From contig NZ_QNUE01000015.1 in the NCBI RefSeq assembly GCF_003385595.1, forward strand, positions 23,651-87,650: a stretch of DNA of 64,000 nt. Direction: 5' to 3'. This document shows positions 16,127 through 24,551 of this stretch, piece after piece. Origin of the DNA: Chryseobacterium flavum (GTDB lineage Bacteria; Bacteroidota; Bacteroidia; Flavobacteriales; Weeksellaceae). Numbering within the stretch: position 1 is the first letter of the stretch; every line of letters begins with the position of its first letter. A program made the position numbers and the translations under genes. The notes under the pieces were generated by a model, which ran no database searches, had not been told where the DNA came from, and saw only the letters and a list, made by a program, of their open reading frames with translations.

Positions 16127-18112
16127 ATGACTTTTCAGGAACAGATACAGCAGGGTATACCTCACCAGTTGCCACAGGCAAAACCATATGAAACCAATAT
16201 TAACCATGCTCCGAAGCGTAAAGAGATTTTAGGGGAAGAAGAAAAAAAACTGGCATTAAAGAATGCTTTACGTTATTTTGATCCTCAGTTTCATGCAGCT
16301 TTAATTCCTGAGTTTAAGAAAGAGCTTGAAGATTACGGAAGGATTTATATGTATCGTTTTCGTCCAGATTATGAAATGAAGGCCAGACCAATTACAGACT
16401 ATCCCGGAAAATCAGAGCAGGCCAAAGCTATCATGCTGATGATTCAGAATAACCTGGATTATGCTGTAGCACAGCATCCGCATGAGCTGATCACTTACGG
16501 TGGGAATGGTGCAGTGTTTTCCAACTGGGCGCAGTATCTTTTGACCATGAAATACTTATCAGAAATGACTGATGAGCAGACGCTGGTGATGTATTCAGGA
16601 CATCCTATGGGATTGTTTCCGTCTCACAAAGATGCCCCGAGAGTGGTGGTAACTAACGGGATGATGATTCCAAACTATTCCAAACCTGATGACTGGGAAA
16701 AATTCAATGCACTTGGGGTGACCCAATATGGGCAGATGACGGCAGGAAGCTATATGTATATTGGTCCTCAGGGAATTGTTCATGGAACTACGATTACGGT
16801 ACTGAATGCTTTCAGAAAAATAAAAAAAGAACCAAAAGGCGGACTTTTTGTAACTTCCGGATTGGGTGGGATGAGCGGTGCCCAGCCTAAAGCAGGGAAT
16901 ATCGCAGGTTGTGTTACCGTATGTGCGGAGGTGAATCCGAAGATCACCAAAATCCGTCATGAACAGAAGTGGGTTAATGAGATCCATGAAGATCTTGATG
17001 AGTTGGTGAAAAGAGTAAGAGAGGCTCAGCAGAACAACGAAACCGTTTCGCTGGCTTATCTTGGAAATATAGTTGAAGTGTGGGAGAAATTTGATGAAGA
17101 AGACTTGAGAATTGATATCGGTTCAGATCAGACTTCCCTTCATAATCCATGGGCGGGAGGATATTATCCGGTAGGACAGAGTTTTGAGGAATCAAACAGA
17201 ATGATGGCGGAAGATCCCGAGCTGTTCAGGGAGAAAGTACAGGAAACTTTAAGAAGACATGCTGCGGCCATTAACAAACATACCAGAAAAGGAACCTATT
17301 TCTTTGACTATGGAAATGCCTTCTTACTGGAAGCTTCCAGAGCCGGAGCAGATGTGATGGCAGAGAACCCGACATTGGGCAGAGAATTCAAATATCCGAG
17401 TTATGTTCAGGACATTATGGGACCTATGTGTTTTGATTATGGATTCGGGCCGTTCCGTTGGGTATGTACAAGCGGAAAACCGGAAGACCTTCAGAAAACT
17501 GATGATATCGCATGCGCAGTACTGGAAGAAATGATCAAAAACTCTCCGGAAGAGATTCAGCAGCAAATGAAAGACAATATCCGGTGGATCAAAGGGGCAC
17601 AGGAAAATAAGCTGGTTGTGGGATCACAGGCCAGGATCCTGTATGCAGATGCAGAAGGAAGAATGAAAATAGCGGAAGCCTTTAATAAGGCCATTAATAA
17701 CGGTGAAATCGGACCAGTTGTATTGGGGAGAGATCATCACGATGTTTCAGGAACAGATTCACCTTACAGGGAAACCTCCAATATTTATGACGGTTCCAGA
17801 TTTACTGCAGATATGGCAATTCACAATGTAATTGGTGACAGTTTCCGTGGAGCAACCTGGGTGTCTATTCATAACGGAGGCGGTGTTGGCTGGGGAGAAG
17901 TAATTAATGGTGGCTTCGGGATGCTGCTTGATGGAAGTGATGATGCAGACCGGAGATTGAAATCCATGCTGTTCTGGGATGTGAACAACGGAATCTCAAG
18001 AAGGAGCTGGGCCAGAAATGAAGGCGCTATTTTCGCCATTAAAAGGGCTATGGAAGCAGAGCCTAAGTTAAAGGTAACCCTTCCAAACCTGGTAGATGAA
18101 AATTTATTATAA
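16127..18112 (+). CDS. hutU: Urocanate hydratase
   Basis: Cytoplasmic enzyme of histidine degradation that converts urocanate to imidazolone propionate using tightly bound NAD+. The 661 residues correspond to the long Bacteroidota form (classical forms have about 555). Typical motifs are TYGGNGAVFSNWAQY, MYSGHPMGLFPS, TSGLGGMSGAQPKA (NAD-binding, Gly-rich) and MGPMCFDYGFGPFRWV with the active-site Cys435. No other hut gene is in the window. A Crp-like regulator starts 14 bases downstream and is probably co-transcribed. Confidence 0.97.
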   Translation: MTFQEQIQQGIPHQLPQAKPYETNINHAPKRKEILGEEEKKLALKNALRYFDPQFHAALIPEFKKELEDYGRIYMYRFRPDYEMKARPITDYPGKSEQAKAIMLMIQNNLDYAVAQHPHELITYGGNGAVFSNWAQYLLTMKYLSEMTDEQTLVMYSGHPMGLFPSHKDAPRVVVTNGMMIPNYSKPDDWEKFNALGVTQYGQMTAGSYMYIGPQGIVHGTTITVLNAFRKIKKEPKGGLFVTSGLGGMSGAQPKAGNIAGCVTVCAEVNPKITKIRHEQKWVNEIHEDLDELVKRVREAQQNNETVSLAYLGNIVEVWEKFDEEDLRIDIGSDQTSLHNPWAGGYYPVGQSFEESNRMMAEDPELFREKVQETLRRHAAAINKHTRKGTYFFDYGNAFLLEASRAGADVMAENPTLGREFKYPSYVQDIMGPMCFDYGFGPFRWVCTSGKPEDLQKTDDIACAVLEEMIKNSPEEIQQQMKDNIRWIKGAQENKLVVGSQARILYADAEGRMKIAEAFNKAINNGEIGPVVLGRDHHDVSGTDSPYRETSNIYDGSRFTADMAIHNVIGDSFRGATWVSIHNGGGVGWGEVINGGFGMLLDGSDDADRRLKSMLFWDVNNGISRRSWARNEGAIFAIKRAMEAEPKLKVTLPNLVDENLL

Positions 18113-18126
18113 ATAAAAAGACAGCC

Positions 18127-18669
18127 ATGGCAGGAATCAACAAAAAACTGTTTTCACACCTTAATGTTGAGGATAATGATCCTGTCTGGGAAAAGTTTTC
18201 CCGGGTTGAATTTTCAAAAAAAAATATATTTACGGACAATAGAGCCTATCTTGTTGAAGATGGGCTCATCCGTAAATATTATATCCATACGACACCGGAT
18301 ATTGATACGGAAATTTCTGCAGATTTTTATTTTCCCGGAGATATCTTTACAGTAGGTGAAAATGGCTCTGACGGGATCTATGAATCCCTGAACAGCGGCC
18401 TGGCCTGGGAAATCACCCTGGAGGAGGTTAAAGAAATGTTTACCGTCAATCCTCAATGCCGTTTTGTACAGAATTACTATCTGAGCAGAAAACTAAGTGC
18501 AGCCATGAAACGCGAAATGCTGCTTCTTAAAAATACGCCGCAGGATCTTTACGAATATCTGCTCAGGAACAAACCTCATTTTATTCAGAATATTCCGCTA
18601 AAATACCTGGCTTCTTATATCGGGATTACTCCGATCTCTTTAAGCAGAATCAGAAAAAGGATTTTGTAA
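18127..18669 (+). CDS. Crp/Fnr-like transcriptional regulator
   Basis: Regulator of 180 residues with an N-terminal cyclic-nucleotide-like beta-roll (about 20-115) and a C-terminal winged helix (about 140-180, ending IPLKYLASYIGITPISLSRIRKR). The cNMP pocket residues of true CRP are not conserved, as is usual in Bacteroidota members of this group. It lies 14 bases after hutU on the same strand. The short linkage suggests co-expression with urocanate hydratase, and control of histidine use is possible but unproven. Confidence 0.8.
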   Translation: MAGINKKLFSHLNVEDNDPVWEKFSRVEFSKKNIFTDNRAYLVEDGLIRKYYIHTTPDIDTEISADFYFPGDIFTVGENGSDGIYESLNSGLAWEITLEEVKEMFTVNPQCRFVQNYYLSRKLSAAMKREMLLLKNTPQDLYEYLLRNKPHFIQNIPLKYLASYIGITPISLSRIRKRIL

Positions 18670-18829
18670 GCTGTAAGTTTGAAGATGAGGAAAAGAAGTT
18701 ACGGCCACTTTAAAATAAAGCTTTGCGTTTAAATTAACTTCCATCTTCATTTCTCTATCTGTCTGAATTAATTAACTTTTGTTTATTGTTTGGCCTTCCG
18801 TAAGTTTTTTCCTTTGCTGAAAAAAGAAT

Positions 18830-19591
18830 ATGGAAATACAAAAACTAAACTGGGCAGGAATCAGAATTACATCACATGGTAAAACCATTTTAATAGATGC
18901 TGTTGAAGATTTTTCTTATTACAAACCTGTTTTGGGAGATGCTGTTGAAGATCTGGTCCGGTTTTCAGATGAGGTAAGGGCGGATTATATCCTGTTTACC
19001 CACATGCATCTGGACCACTTTGATAAAAGCATCATCAAGAAATGTCTAAAGGAAGACGGGAAACTGGTGGTATATTCCGGGCTGGAATCTTACGTAAAAA
19101 AGTTTGTGGAAAATGTGGATATGGTTGTTCTTGACCTGAATGAAACATTTACGGAAAATCAAATTACCTTTAAACCTGTTTTTGCGATGGATGGAGTAGG
19201 AGAAATACAGTCCTCATGGATTGTATCAGACGGAATAACGAAAATCTTTCATGGTGGAGATACCATCTGGCATAATCAGTTCTGGAATCTGGGTAAAGAA
19301 AATGAACCGATAGATTATGCTTTTTTACCGGCAAACGGAGTGGTGGTTAATTTTGAAATTATAGGTCTGGAGTACAGCCCCGTTCCGGCTTCCCTTAGCT
19401 TGAAAGAAGCTTTTGCAGCAGCCCGCTTACTGCACGCCAGAAAGTTGGTGCCTATTCATTACGGATTATTTGCACATGAAAAATGTTATATTCCTCAATT
19501 GTTTGACGACCATGATCTGAAACATTTGTCGGAGGAAATAGGGCAGGAGTATATGATTTTGAAGGACGGAGCGGTGTTGATGGAGGTTTAA
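18830..19591 (+). CDS. MBL-fold metallo-hydrolase (UlaG-like)
   Basis: Cytoplasmic metallo-hydrolase of 253 residues with the zinc motif HMHLDH (His58, His60, Asp62, His63), then HGGDT and a late IHYG. The beginning MEIQKLNWAGIRITSHGKTILID is typical of the UlaG/lactonase-like branch, which also includes YtkL-type proteins. Substrate unknown. It has no signal peptide. A GC-rich hairpin follows the stop. Confidence 0.8.
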   Translation: MEIQKLNWAGIRITSHGKTILIDAVEDFSYYKPVLGDAVEDLVRFSDEVRADYILFTHMHLDHFDKSIIKKCLKEDGKLVVYSGLESYVKKFVENVDMVVLDLNETFTENQITFKPVFAMDGVGEIQSSWIVSDGITKIFHGGDTIWHNQFWNLGKENEPIDYAFLPANGVVVNFEIIGLEYSPVPASLSLKEAFAAARLLHARKLVPIHYGLFAHEKCYIPQLFDDHDLKHLSEEIGQEYMILKDGAVLMEV

Positions 19592-19637
19592 ATTATGGGA
19601 CTGGGAGGATTAGAAAAACATTTAAAAAATCAATAAT

Positions 19638-19661
19638 AACGGGCCTGGCCCGTTTTCTTTT
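19638..19661 (+). terminator. Intrinsic terminator
   Basis: Stem aacggg/cccgtt closing a short CCTGG loop (19638-19654), followed by TTTCTTTT. Confidence 0.6.
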
Positions 19662-19760
19662 GAGATTGATTTCTGGCGAAATTTACAGTTCCTGTGAAAC
19701 ATTAAAACAACTTTGAAACCTTCTTATTTTTTAATAAATTGTACCTATATTTTATAAGAT

Positions 19761-20306
19761 ATGCTGCCATACGAATCTTTAGAAAAATTTATAGGAATCA
19801 GTACAACCATTACGATAAAGCGGAATGATCATTTTGTGAAAGAGGATGATATCTGCAGGTATATTGGCATTGTAAAAAGTGGTACTCTATATTCTTATTT
19901 TGAAGATTCTGATGCTAATATGCTGGTAAATGAATTGTATAGTAAGCAATCTGTTATCACGTCTTATAGAAGTTTTTTAAATGAAATTCCTTCCCCGGCC
20001 TATATAAAGGCCTATTCAGATTCGGAAATTTATGCAATCGAAAAAAAAGTATACAGAGAACTGATGCAGTATCAGGAATGGACTTTAGTGTTCAAAGAAA
20101 TTTCAGATGAATTGTTTACCAATAAATGTTTTAAAGAAACATCATTGATTAAGTTAAAGGCGAGGGAACGTTATCTGGCATTGCTCCGCTGCAGACCTCA
20201 TCTGGAACAGGATTTTCCTCAGCATCTTATAGCATCATATCTCAAAATTCGCCCTGAAACTTTATCCAGAATTAAAAGTGTTGATCTACATCAAGATCAT
20301 AAATGA
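19761..20306 (+). CDS. Crp/Fnr-like transcriptional regulator
   Basis: A 181-residue one-component regulator with a cNMP-binding-like N-terminal roll (about 15-115) and a C-terminal helix-turn-helix (PQHLIASYLKIRPETLSRIK, about 153-172). It is of the same type as the regulators at 18127 and 44923 but not closely similar. It stands directly upstream of a tautomerase and a cupin gene on the same strand (43-base gap), which it may control. Confidence 0.8.
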   Translation: MLPYESLEKFIGISTTITIKRNDHFVKEDDICRYIGIVKSGTLYSYFEDSDANMLVNELYSKQSVITSYRSFLNEIPSPAYIKAYSDSEIYAIEKKVYRELMQYQEWTLVFKEISDELFTNKCFKETSLIKLKARERYLALLRCRPHLEQDFPQHLIASYLKIRPETLSRIKSVDLHQDHK

Positions 20307-20349
20307 TTTTTCTTGCTGATTTTTGTATTGTAACAAATAACAGAATACA

Positions 20350-20739
20350 ATGCCTTTAATCAGAATTACTTTATCAGAAAATTATTCTCAGGAAGAGTGC
20401 GGTAGAATTTCCCAGTCGGTTCATAGTGCAATGATTCAGGAATTTAATGTCCCGGAAGATGATTACTTTCACATTATTGAGCAGATAAGTCCGTCACGAC
20501 TCTTTTTTCCCGATCAATATTTGGGTATGAAGCATGACGCAGGAATTTTATTTATTCAGATCATTGCTTCTACCGGCAGGACCAGAGAACAAAAGCAGAA
20601 ACTTTATAAAAGTATTGCGACAGAAATTTCGGCTTCTATCAACATAAATCCACAAAACATTATCATTACTCTACTGGAAAACTCCAAAGAAAACTGGTCA
20701 TTTGGTAATGGCGAACTGCAAAACTTTAATCATATATAA
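20350..20739 (+). CDS. Tautomerase family protein
   Basis: A 129-residue protein of the 4-oxalocrotonate tautomerase/MIF superfamily. After Met removal the N-terminus is Pro, the catalytic base (MPLIRITL). The length suggests a fused double-motif form as in the tautomerase_2/3 groups. It starts 43 bases after a Crp-like regulator and its stop is separated from the next ATG by one base, so it is tightly co-transcribed with the cupin gene. Substrate unknown. Confidence 0.75.
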   Translation: MPLIRITLSENYSQEECGRISQSVHSAMIQEFNVPEDDYFHIIEQISPSRLFFPDQYLGMKHDAGILFIQIIASTGRTREQKQKLYKSIATEISASININPQNIIITLLENSKENWSFGNGELQNFNHI

Positions 20740-20740
20740 A

Positions 20741-21166
20741 ATGGTAGAGATTGTAAATACAGAACAACTGCTGGAAAGCAGTACAGATGATCAGGTGATA
20801 AATCAAAAAGTGGTTTTTCTTACCGGGGATGATAATAATGCCTTTTTTATGATAGAGCTGCAGCCCAATGAAATATTACCAGCCCATTATCATAAAGAAA
20901 AAATTGAGATCTATTATATTATGAAAGGGCAGGGAAGAATAACCACAGGAGAATTTAAAAATGAAAAAGTGCTGGATCCTTATGTCCAAAATGTAGAAGA
21001 AGGATATACATTTTCAATAAGCCCCAATATGGTGCACCAGATTATTAATACAGGAACAAAACCCCTTTTGATTTTAGCTTCAGCCCCTAAAAGTCATGGC
21101 GGCGAAGATAGATATTTTGTAGAATTTGATTTCAACGGAGGAGATCTTCCGGTAGAAGCTGATTGA
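20741..21166 (+). CDS. Cupin domain protein
   Basis: A 141-residue single-domain cupin. The two cupin motifs are visible: PAHYHKEKIEIYYIMKGQG (motif 1, His and Glu metal ligands) and later SPNMVHQIINTG (motif 2, His). Start set at ATG 20741, one base after the tautomerase stop; an upstream in-frame ATG at 20702 would overlap the tautomerase by 38 bases and reads non-conserved residues. Probably a metal-dependent enzyme or binding protein with the tautomerase. Confidence 0.78.
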   Translation: MVEIVNTEQLLESSTDDQVINQKVVFLTGDDNNAFFMIELQPNEILPAHYHKEKIEIYYIMKGQGRITTGEFKNEKVLDPYVQNVEEGYTFSISPNMVHQIINTGTKPLLILASAPKSHGGEDRYFVEFDFNGGDLPVEAD

Positions 21167-21214
21167 TTTATACATCTCATCTGCCTGGATACCGGATAAA
21201 TAAAACAGAGCCTA

Positions 21215-21667
21215 TTAATACGCTCTGTTTTCTATTATTTTCTTAATCTCGTGATCATCGTCTAAACCTCTGTATGGACTTGTTAAAACAACTCTGTCCC
21301 TGAGGTGTTTGGGCAGACCGTTTAAAGACTTGTCATCATCAATAATGATAATTTCATTAACGTTATAATGTTTAAATTCTACCCATCTTTCAATTTCCTC
21401 CCGTCTTGATACGTTATATGAGTTTTCCGTTTCAATGATAGATATGGAAATAAAATGAATACCCCTCTTTTCAAATATCTTCTCCCAATTGTTAATGGTG
21501 AACCTATGCCTGTGTGAAGTAGATAGAATAAATTCAGCATTATCAATAGAATTTATGGCAGATACTGCTTTGTAAGCAAATCTGTAGAATCCGTCATCCT
21601 CCAGTTCTACTGTTTTATGAGGATTGGCATGAACCATTACACCATCAATATCTAAAAATACTTTCAT
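21215..21667 (-). CDS. HAD-superfamily phosphatase (HAD_SAK type)
   Basis: A 150-residue compact HAD phosphatase. Motif I is FLDIDGVM with Asp6 and Asp8, motif II is LSTSHR (Ser49-Ser51), and motif IV is IIIIDDDKSL with Asp110 and Asp111. Small HADs of this type are known as the HAD domain of Swiss Army Knife RNA-repair proteins, where they trim RNA-end phosphates; here the domain stands alone. Its ATG overlaps the stop of the upstream ParB/sulfiredoxin-like gene by one base (TAATG), showing translational coupling. The target phosphate is unknown. Confidence 0.78.
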   Translation of the reverse strand: MKVFLDIDGVMVHANPHKTVELEDDGFYRFAYKAVSAINSIDNAEFILSTSHRHRFTINNWEKIFEKRGIHFISISIIETENSYNVSRREEIERWVEFKHYNVNEIIIIDDDKSLNGLPKHLRDRVVLTSPYRGLDDDHEIKKIIENRAY

Positions 21668-22125
21668 TATTTAGTATCCAAATCTTTTAAAAAATCATCA
21701 TTACAGAATTTTCTTGTATCAGGCTGTGCCATATCCCAGTCAAATTCATAATCTACAGAAAACTTTTTGATGTCCCTGTATGGAGGTTGATCACAATGGT
21801 TTTTACCCTGGGGGATAACCTCATATTCAAAGCCAGCCATTTCATAGGCTATATACCGATGATTGCCATCAATAATTAAGTTCTCTTCAATATTAACTTT
21901 TATTCCTCCAAAATGATGTCCGTAACCAAGCTTTACCCTCCTGTATATTCTTTCTATAACATGTACACAAACCAGTTTTTGAACTGTTTGGTATTTATGA
22001 TTACCATTAGCCAGAAAATCATCTAACTGCTTATGAAACTCCGGTTTTACATTATCATCTTTCTCAGATAATTTATTTTCATTAGTTATCAAGCCTATTC
22101 TTTTGATAAAAGTAAATATAACCAC
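21667..22125 (-). CDS. ParB/sulfiredoxin-like domain protein
   Basis: A 152-residue protein with one recognisable core: GGIKVNIEENLIIDGNHR and then YIAYEMAGFEYEVIPQG, which matches the ParB/Srx fold with its DGNHR phosphoryl-binding motif (Asp86-Arg90). ParB/Srx proteins use this site for ATP or CTP, including free serine kinases such as SbnI/SerK. The rest is not recognised. Start is GTG 22125; no in-frame ATG lies nearby, so the true start is uncertain. The stop overlaps the HAD gene start. The base composition and AT-rich flank suggest acquisition. Confidence 0.6.
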   Translation of the reverse strand: MVIFTFIKRIGLITNENKLSEKDDNVKPEFHKQLDDFLANGNHKYQTVQKLVCVHVIERIYRRVKLGYGHHFGGIKVNIEENLIIDGNHRYIAYEMAGFEYEVIPQGKNHCDQPPYRDIKKFSVDYEFDWDMAQPDTRKFCNDDFLKDLDTK

Positions 22126-22533
22126 TTATTAATCAAAGTGTTTGTCTTGAAAACTGTGTAAATATAATTATTTTATTACTAATGCAATATTTATACCTTA
22201 CATTTAAATTAGTATTACTCTATTTCTTTATTATTCGATGAGAGATAATTAATAATTTTTTTTCTTTAATTATTTTGTTTATGATGAATAATAAATGTAG
22301 ATGTTTATTTTTAAAAGATGGAAAATTGTTTATTATAATTATTATTTAGCATTAAAATATTTATTAAAGAAACAGGTGTGGATGTTGCGGAATTTTTTGA
22401 TATCTTAATTTTAACATATTAAGGCTCAGAACTGCGAATGGGATTAATTAAAAAACTTTTGTGACTTTGTGGTTAAATTTTACAGGTTTCCAACCCTTTT
22501 CATAATAGCAGCATCTTTACTATAAGGATACCT
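22126..22533. other. AT-rich intergenic region
   Basis: 408 bases without a gene. It is markedly richer in A and T than the surroundings, with homopolymer runs around 22255-22265 and little else. It holds a candidate promoter for the minus-strand pair at 22159-22187. No open reading frame, RNA gene or repeat that I can support. Confidence 0.6.
22159..22187 (-). promoter_or_regulatory. Candidate promoter of the ParB-like/HAD pair
   Basis: On the minus strand TTG (22187-22185) is followed after 18 bases by TATATTTA (22166-22159), one mismatch from TAnnTTTG, and leaves about a 30-base leader to the GTG start. Confidence 0.35.
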
Positions 22534-23133
22534 ATGAAAATTACCATACCTAAACCATGTCATGAAAACTGGGAAATGATGGCACCCGAAGAAAAAGGAA
22601 GATTTTGTTCTGTTTGCTCCAAAACGGTGTATGATTTTACAGCTTTATCAGATCAGGAGCTCATCAATGCTTTTTCGGATCAGGAGGAGAATGTATGCGG
22701 ACGCTTTAATGAATTCCAGCTCAACAGGGATTTACAATATTCTTTTATTAATGCTCTTTTTATAAAGTTTGCTGTTGGTTTTGTTTTAACTGCCGGAGGT
22801 TTTGTTTCTGTGAATGCACAGGAAATAAAACCTAAAGAAATAAGTGTGGCAGAATATCTGGCTGGAACTATTGGTAAAGTAGTAGTTAATGATTCACTTT
22901 ATAAAAGAAAGCAGATCAGGATTGGTGCTCCTGTAACAAGACCGGAGGCAAAACATATGATTATATTGGATAATAAAAATATCACTAAAGAGGAATTCAG
23001 TGCATTAAATCCTGAACGTGTAGAAAGTGTCAGTATTCTTCAGGCTGAAGAAGCCGTTAAAAGATATGGATATAAAGGAAAAGAAGGCGTTATCATCATT
23101 ACCACCAAAAAGAAATGGAAATCCAAAAAATAA
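22534..23133 (+). CDS. Zinc-ribbon-like protein with TonB-plug-like C-terminus
   Basis: A 199-residue protein with three parts. Residues 1-45 contain the pattern PCHENW then GRFCSVCSKTVYDFT, with four cysteine/histidine ligands (Cys9, His10, Cys26, Cys29), a zinc-ribbon-like start common in Bacteroidota. A membrane segment follows (about 72-94). The C-terminal ~100 residues (KVVVNDS to VIIITTKK) resemble the plug domain of TonB-dependent receptors or carboxypeptidase-regulatory-like modules. Function unknown. Probably an inner-membrane-anchored protein with its C-terminus in the periplasm. Confidence 0.7.
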   Translation: MKITIPKPCHENWEMMAPEEKGRFCSVCSKTVYDFTALSDQELINAFSDQEENVCGRFNEFQLNRDLQYSFINALFIKFAVGFVLTAGGFVSVNAQEIKPKEISVAEYLAGTIGKVVVNDSLYKRKQIRIGAPVTRPEAKHMIILDNKNITKEEFSALNPERVESVSILQAEEAVKRYGYKGKEGVIIITTKKKWKSKK

Positions 23134-23178
23134 ATTTTTCTTTCTGTAAAGGATAAAAAGTAATAACCATGAAAAAGG

Positions 23179-23205
23179 AAAACTCAGCAGATGCTGAGTT
23201 TTTTA
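23179..23205 (+). terminator. Intrinsic terminator
   Basis: Perfect stem aaaactcagca/tgctgagtttt (23179-23189 with 23192-23202) continuing into a T-run. Confidence 0.7.
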
Positions 23206-23218
23206 TCTATAGAGGGGT

Positions 23219-23596
23219 TTACTGCTTGTTTTTATAAGCTTCAAGCTCTTGGTGTAATCTTTGGTTCTCTTCTTTCAGGAACTCTATAAGATCTCTCTGG
23301 CTTTCCAGGAGGAATTCCGGTACATTGCAGTAATAATTACCACTTACATTCCCTATATTATTACTGTTACTATTATTCTCAAAATTATTGATCTGTCTAC
23401 CTTCCTCTTCCTCATATATTTCCTCTAAAGAAACCTCAAGAAACTTAGCAATTTTTTCCCATTCTTCCTTTCGGATTCCGACTTCTCCTTTTTCTTTCCG
23501 GTTATAATTGGAAACATCTGTAGCAAGCATATCAGCAATTTGCTGTTGCGTAATTCCCTTTCTTTTTCTCAGGTTGCGTAGTTTTTCTTTTTGCAT
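23219..23596 (-). CDS. XRE-family transcriptional regulator
   Basis: A 125-residue Cro/CI-type regulator. The helix-turn-helix is at about 7-60 (GITQQQIADMLATDVSNYNRKE), with the conserved KFLEVSLEEIY after it. The C-terminal half has an Asn-rich linker (about 70-85) and a helical, probably coiled-coil tail (QRDLIEFLKEENQRLHQEL), likely used for dimerisation. It is convergent with the zinc-ribbon gene and its targets are unknown. Confidence 0.82.
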   Translation of the reverse strand: MQKEKLRNLRKRKGITQQQIADMLATDVSNYNRKEKGEVGIRKEEWEKIAKFLEVSLEEIYEEEEGRQINNFENNSNSNNIGNVSGNYYCNVPEFLLESQRDLIEFLKEENQRLHQELEAYKNKQ

Positions 23597-23760
23597 GACC
23601 GTATTTTCTACAAATATGCAAAATATTAGTCAAAAAAAATAGTCTTATGGAAAGCTTATTCTTACTTATAATGAATTTGTATGGATCGTATTTAAATTTT
23701 AAAGCTTATGGTCTATATTAGAATAATTTTTAAAGCTATACTTTGCTGAAATCAAAAAAT

Positions 23761-23788
23761 AAAACCTCCGCACAATGCCGGAGGTTTT
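23761..23788 (-). terminator. Intrinsic terminator after secreted thiol peroxidase
   Basis: Perfect 10-bp stem aaaacctccg/cggaggtttt (23761-23770 with 23779-23788), 8-base loop, followed on the minus strand by a T-rich tract. Confidence 0.75.
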
Positions 23789-23808
23789 TATGCTGAAAAA
23801 TAGGAAAT

Positions 23809-24381
23809 TTATTTTTTCACTGCTGCAATAGCTGCTTCATAATTTGGTTCCTGCGAAATATCAGGTACCTGCTCTTCATAGATGATATTTCCCGAAGGAT
23901 CAATCACCACCACCGCTCTGCTGAGAAGTCCTTTCATGGGAGAGTCTATCATTTCCACTCCATAGTTCCATCCGAAATCAGAACGGAAGTCTGAAAGCAT
24001 CACTACATTTTCAATTCCTTCAGCGCCACAAAATCTTTTCTGGGCAAAAGGTAGATCTTTGGATATGCAGAGAACTACGGTGTTGGGAAGGTTGGCCGCT
24101 TCTTCATTGAAATGATGGACGGAAGCAGAACAAACTCCTGTATCTACACTCGGGAAGATGTTCAGGATCACATACCTTCCTTTGTAGGCTTCCAGCGTCT
24201 GGTCATTCATATTAACATCTGTAAGGATGAATTTGGGAGCAGGTTTATTGACCGCCGGTAATTTGGAATAAGTACGTACAGGCTGTCCTTTCATCAAAAC
24301 CGTATTGGCTGTTTTAGCAGTTTGGGCAAAACCGGAAACTGACAGAAAGAATAATGCACTGAAAACTATTTTTGAAAACAT
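23809..24381 (-). CDS. tpx: Thiol peroxidase with signal peptide (extracytoplasmic Tpx)
   Basis: Atypical 2-Cys peroxiredoxin, 190 residues from ATG 24381, that reduces hydrogen peroxide and organic peroxides. A signal peptide (about 1-19, ending VSGFAQ) sends it to the periplasm. The peroxidatic Cys lies in FPSVDTGVCS and the resolving Cys in RFCGAEG, as in Tpx. Start chosen at 24381 because it gives a clean signal peptide; ATG 24429 adds 16 residues before it. It is a paralogue of the cytosolic Tpx at 42100. Confidence 0.85.
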   Translation of the reverse strand: MFSKIVFSALFFLSVSGFAQTAKTANTVLMKGQPVRTYSKLPAVNKPAPKFILTDVNMNDQTLEAYKGRYVILNIFPSVDTGVCSASVHHFNEEAANLPNTVVLCISKDLPFAQKRFCGAEGIENVVMLSDFRSDFGWNYGVEMIDSPMKGLLSRAVVVIDPSGNIIYEEQVPDISQEPNYEAAIAAVKK

Positions 24382-24460
24382 TGAAAATTTATTTTTAAAC
24401 AAAATTATTATTTTTTTAGGAGTCATCATTAATTTTTGTTTAAACAGCTTTCAAATAGAA

Positions 24461-24492
24461 CAAATCTATTAAATGACCTGTTTTAAAATCAA
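24461..24492 (-). promoter_or_regulatory. Promoter of the secreted thiol peroxidase
   Basis: Minus-strand TTG (24492-24490), 21-base spacer, then TAGATTTG (24468-24461), a full match to the Bacteroidota promoter pattern. Confidence 0.55.
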
Positions 24493-24551
24493 TTTTTACA
24501 TTTACCTTTATTCTTTAAAAACCACATTCAAATTATTAAACGTAAGAAAAT

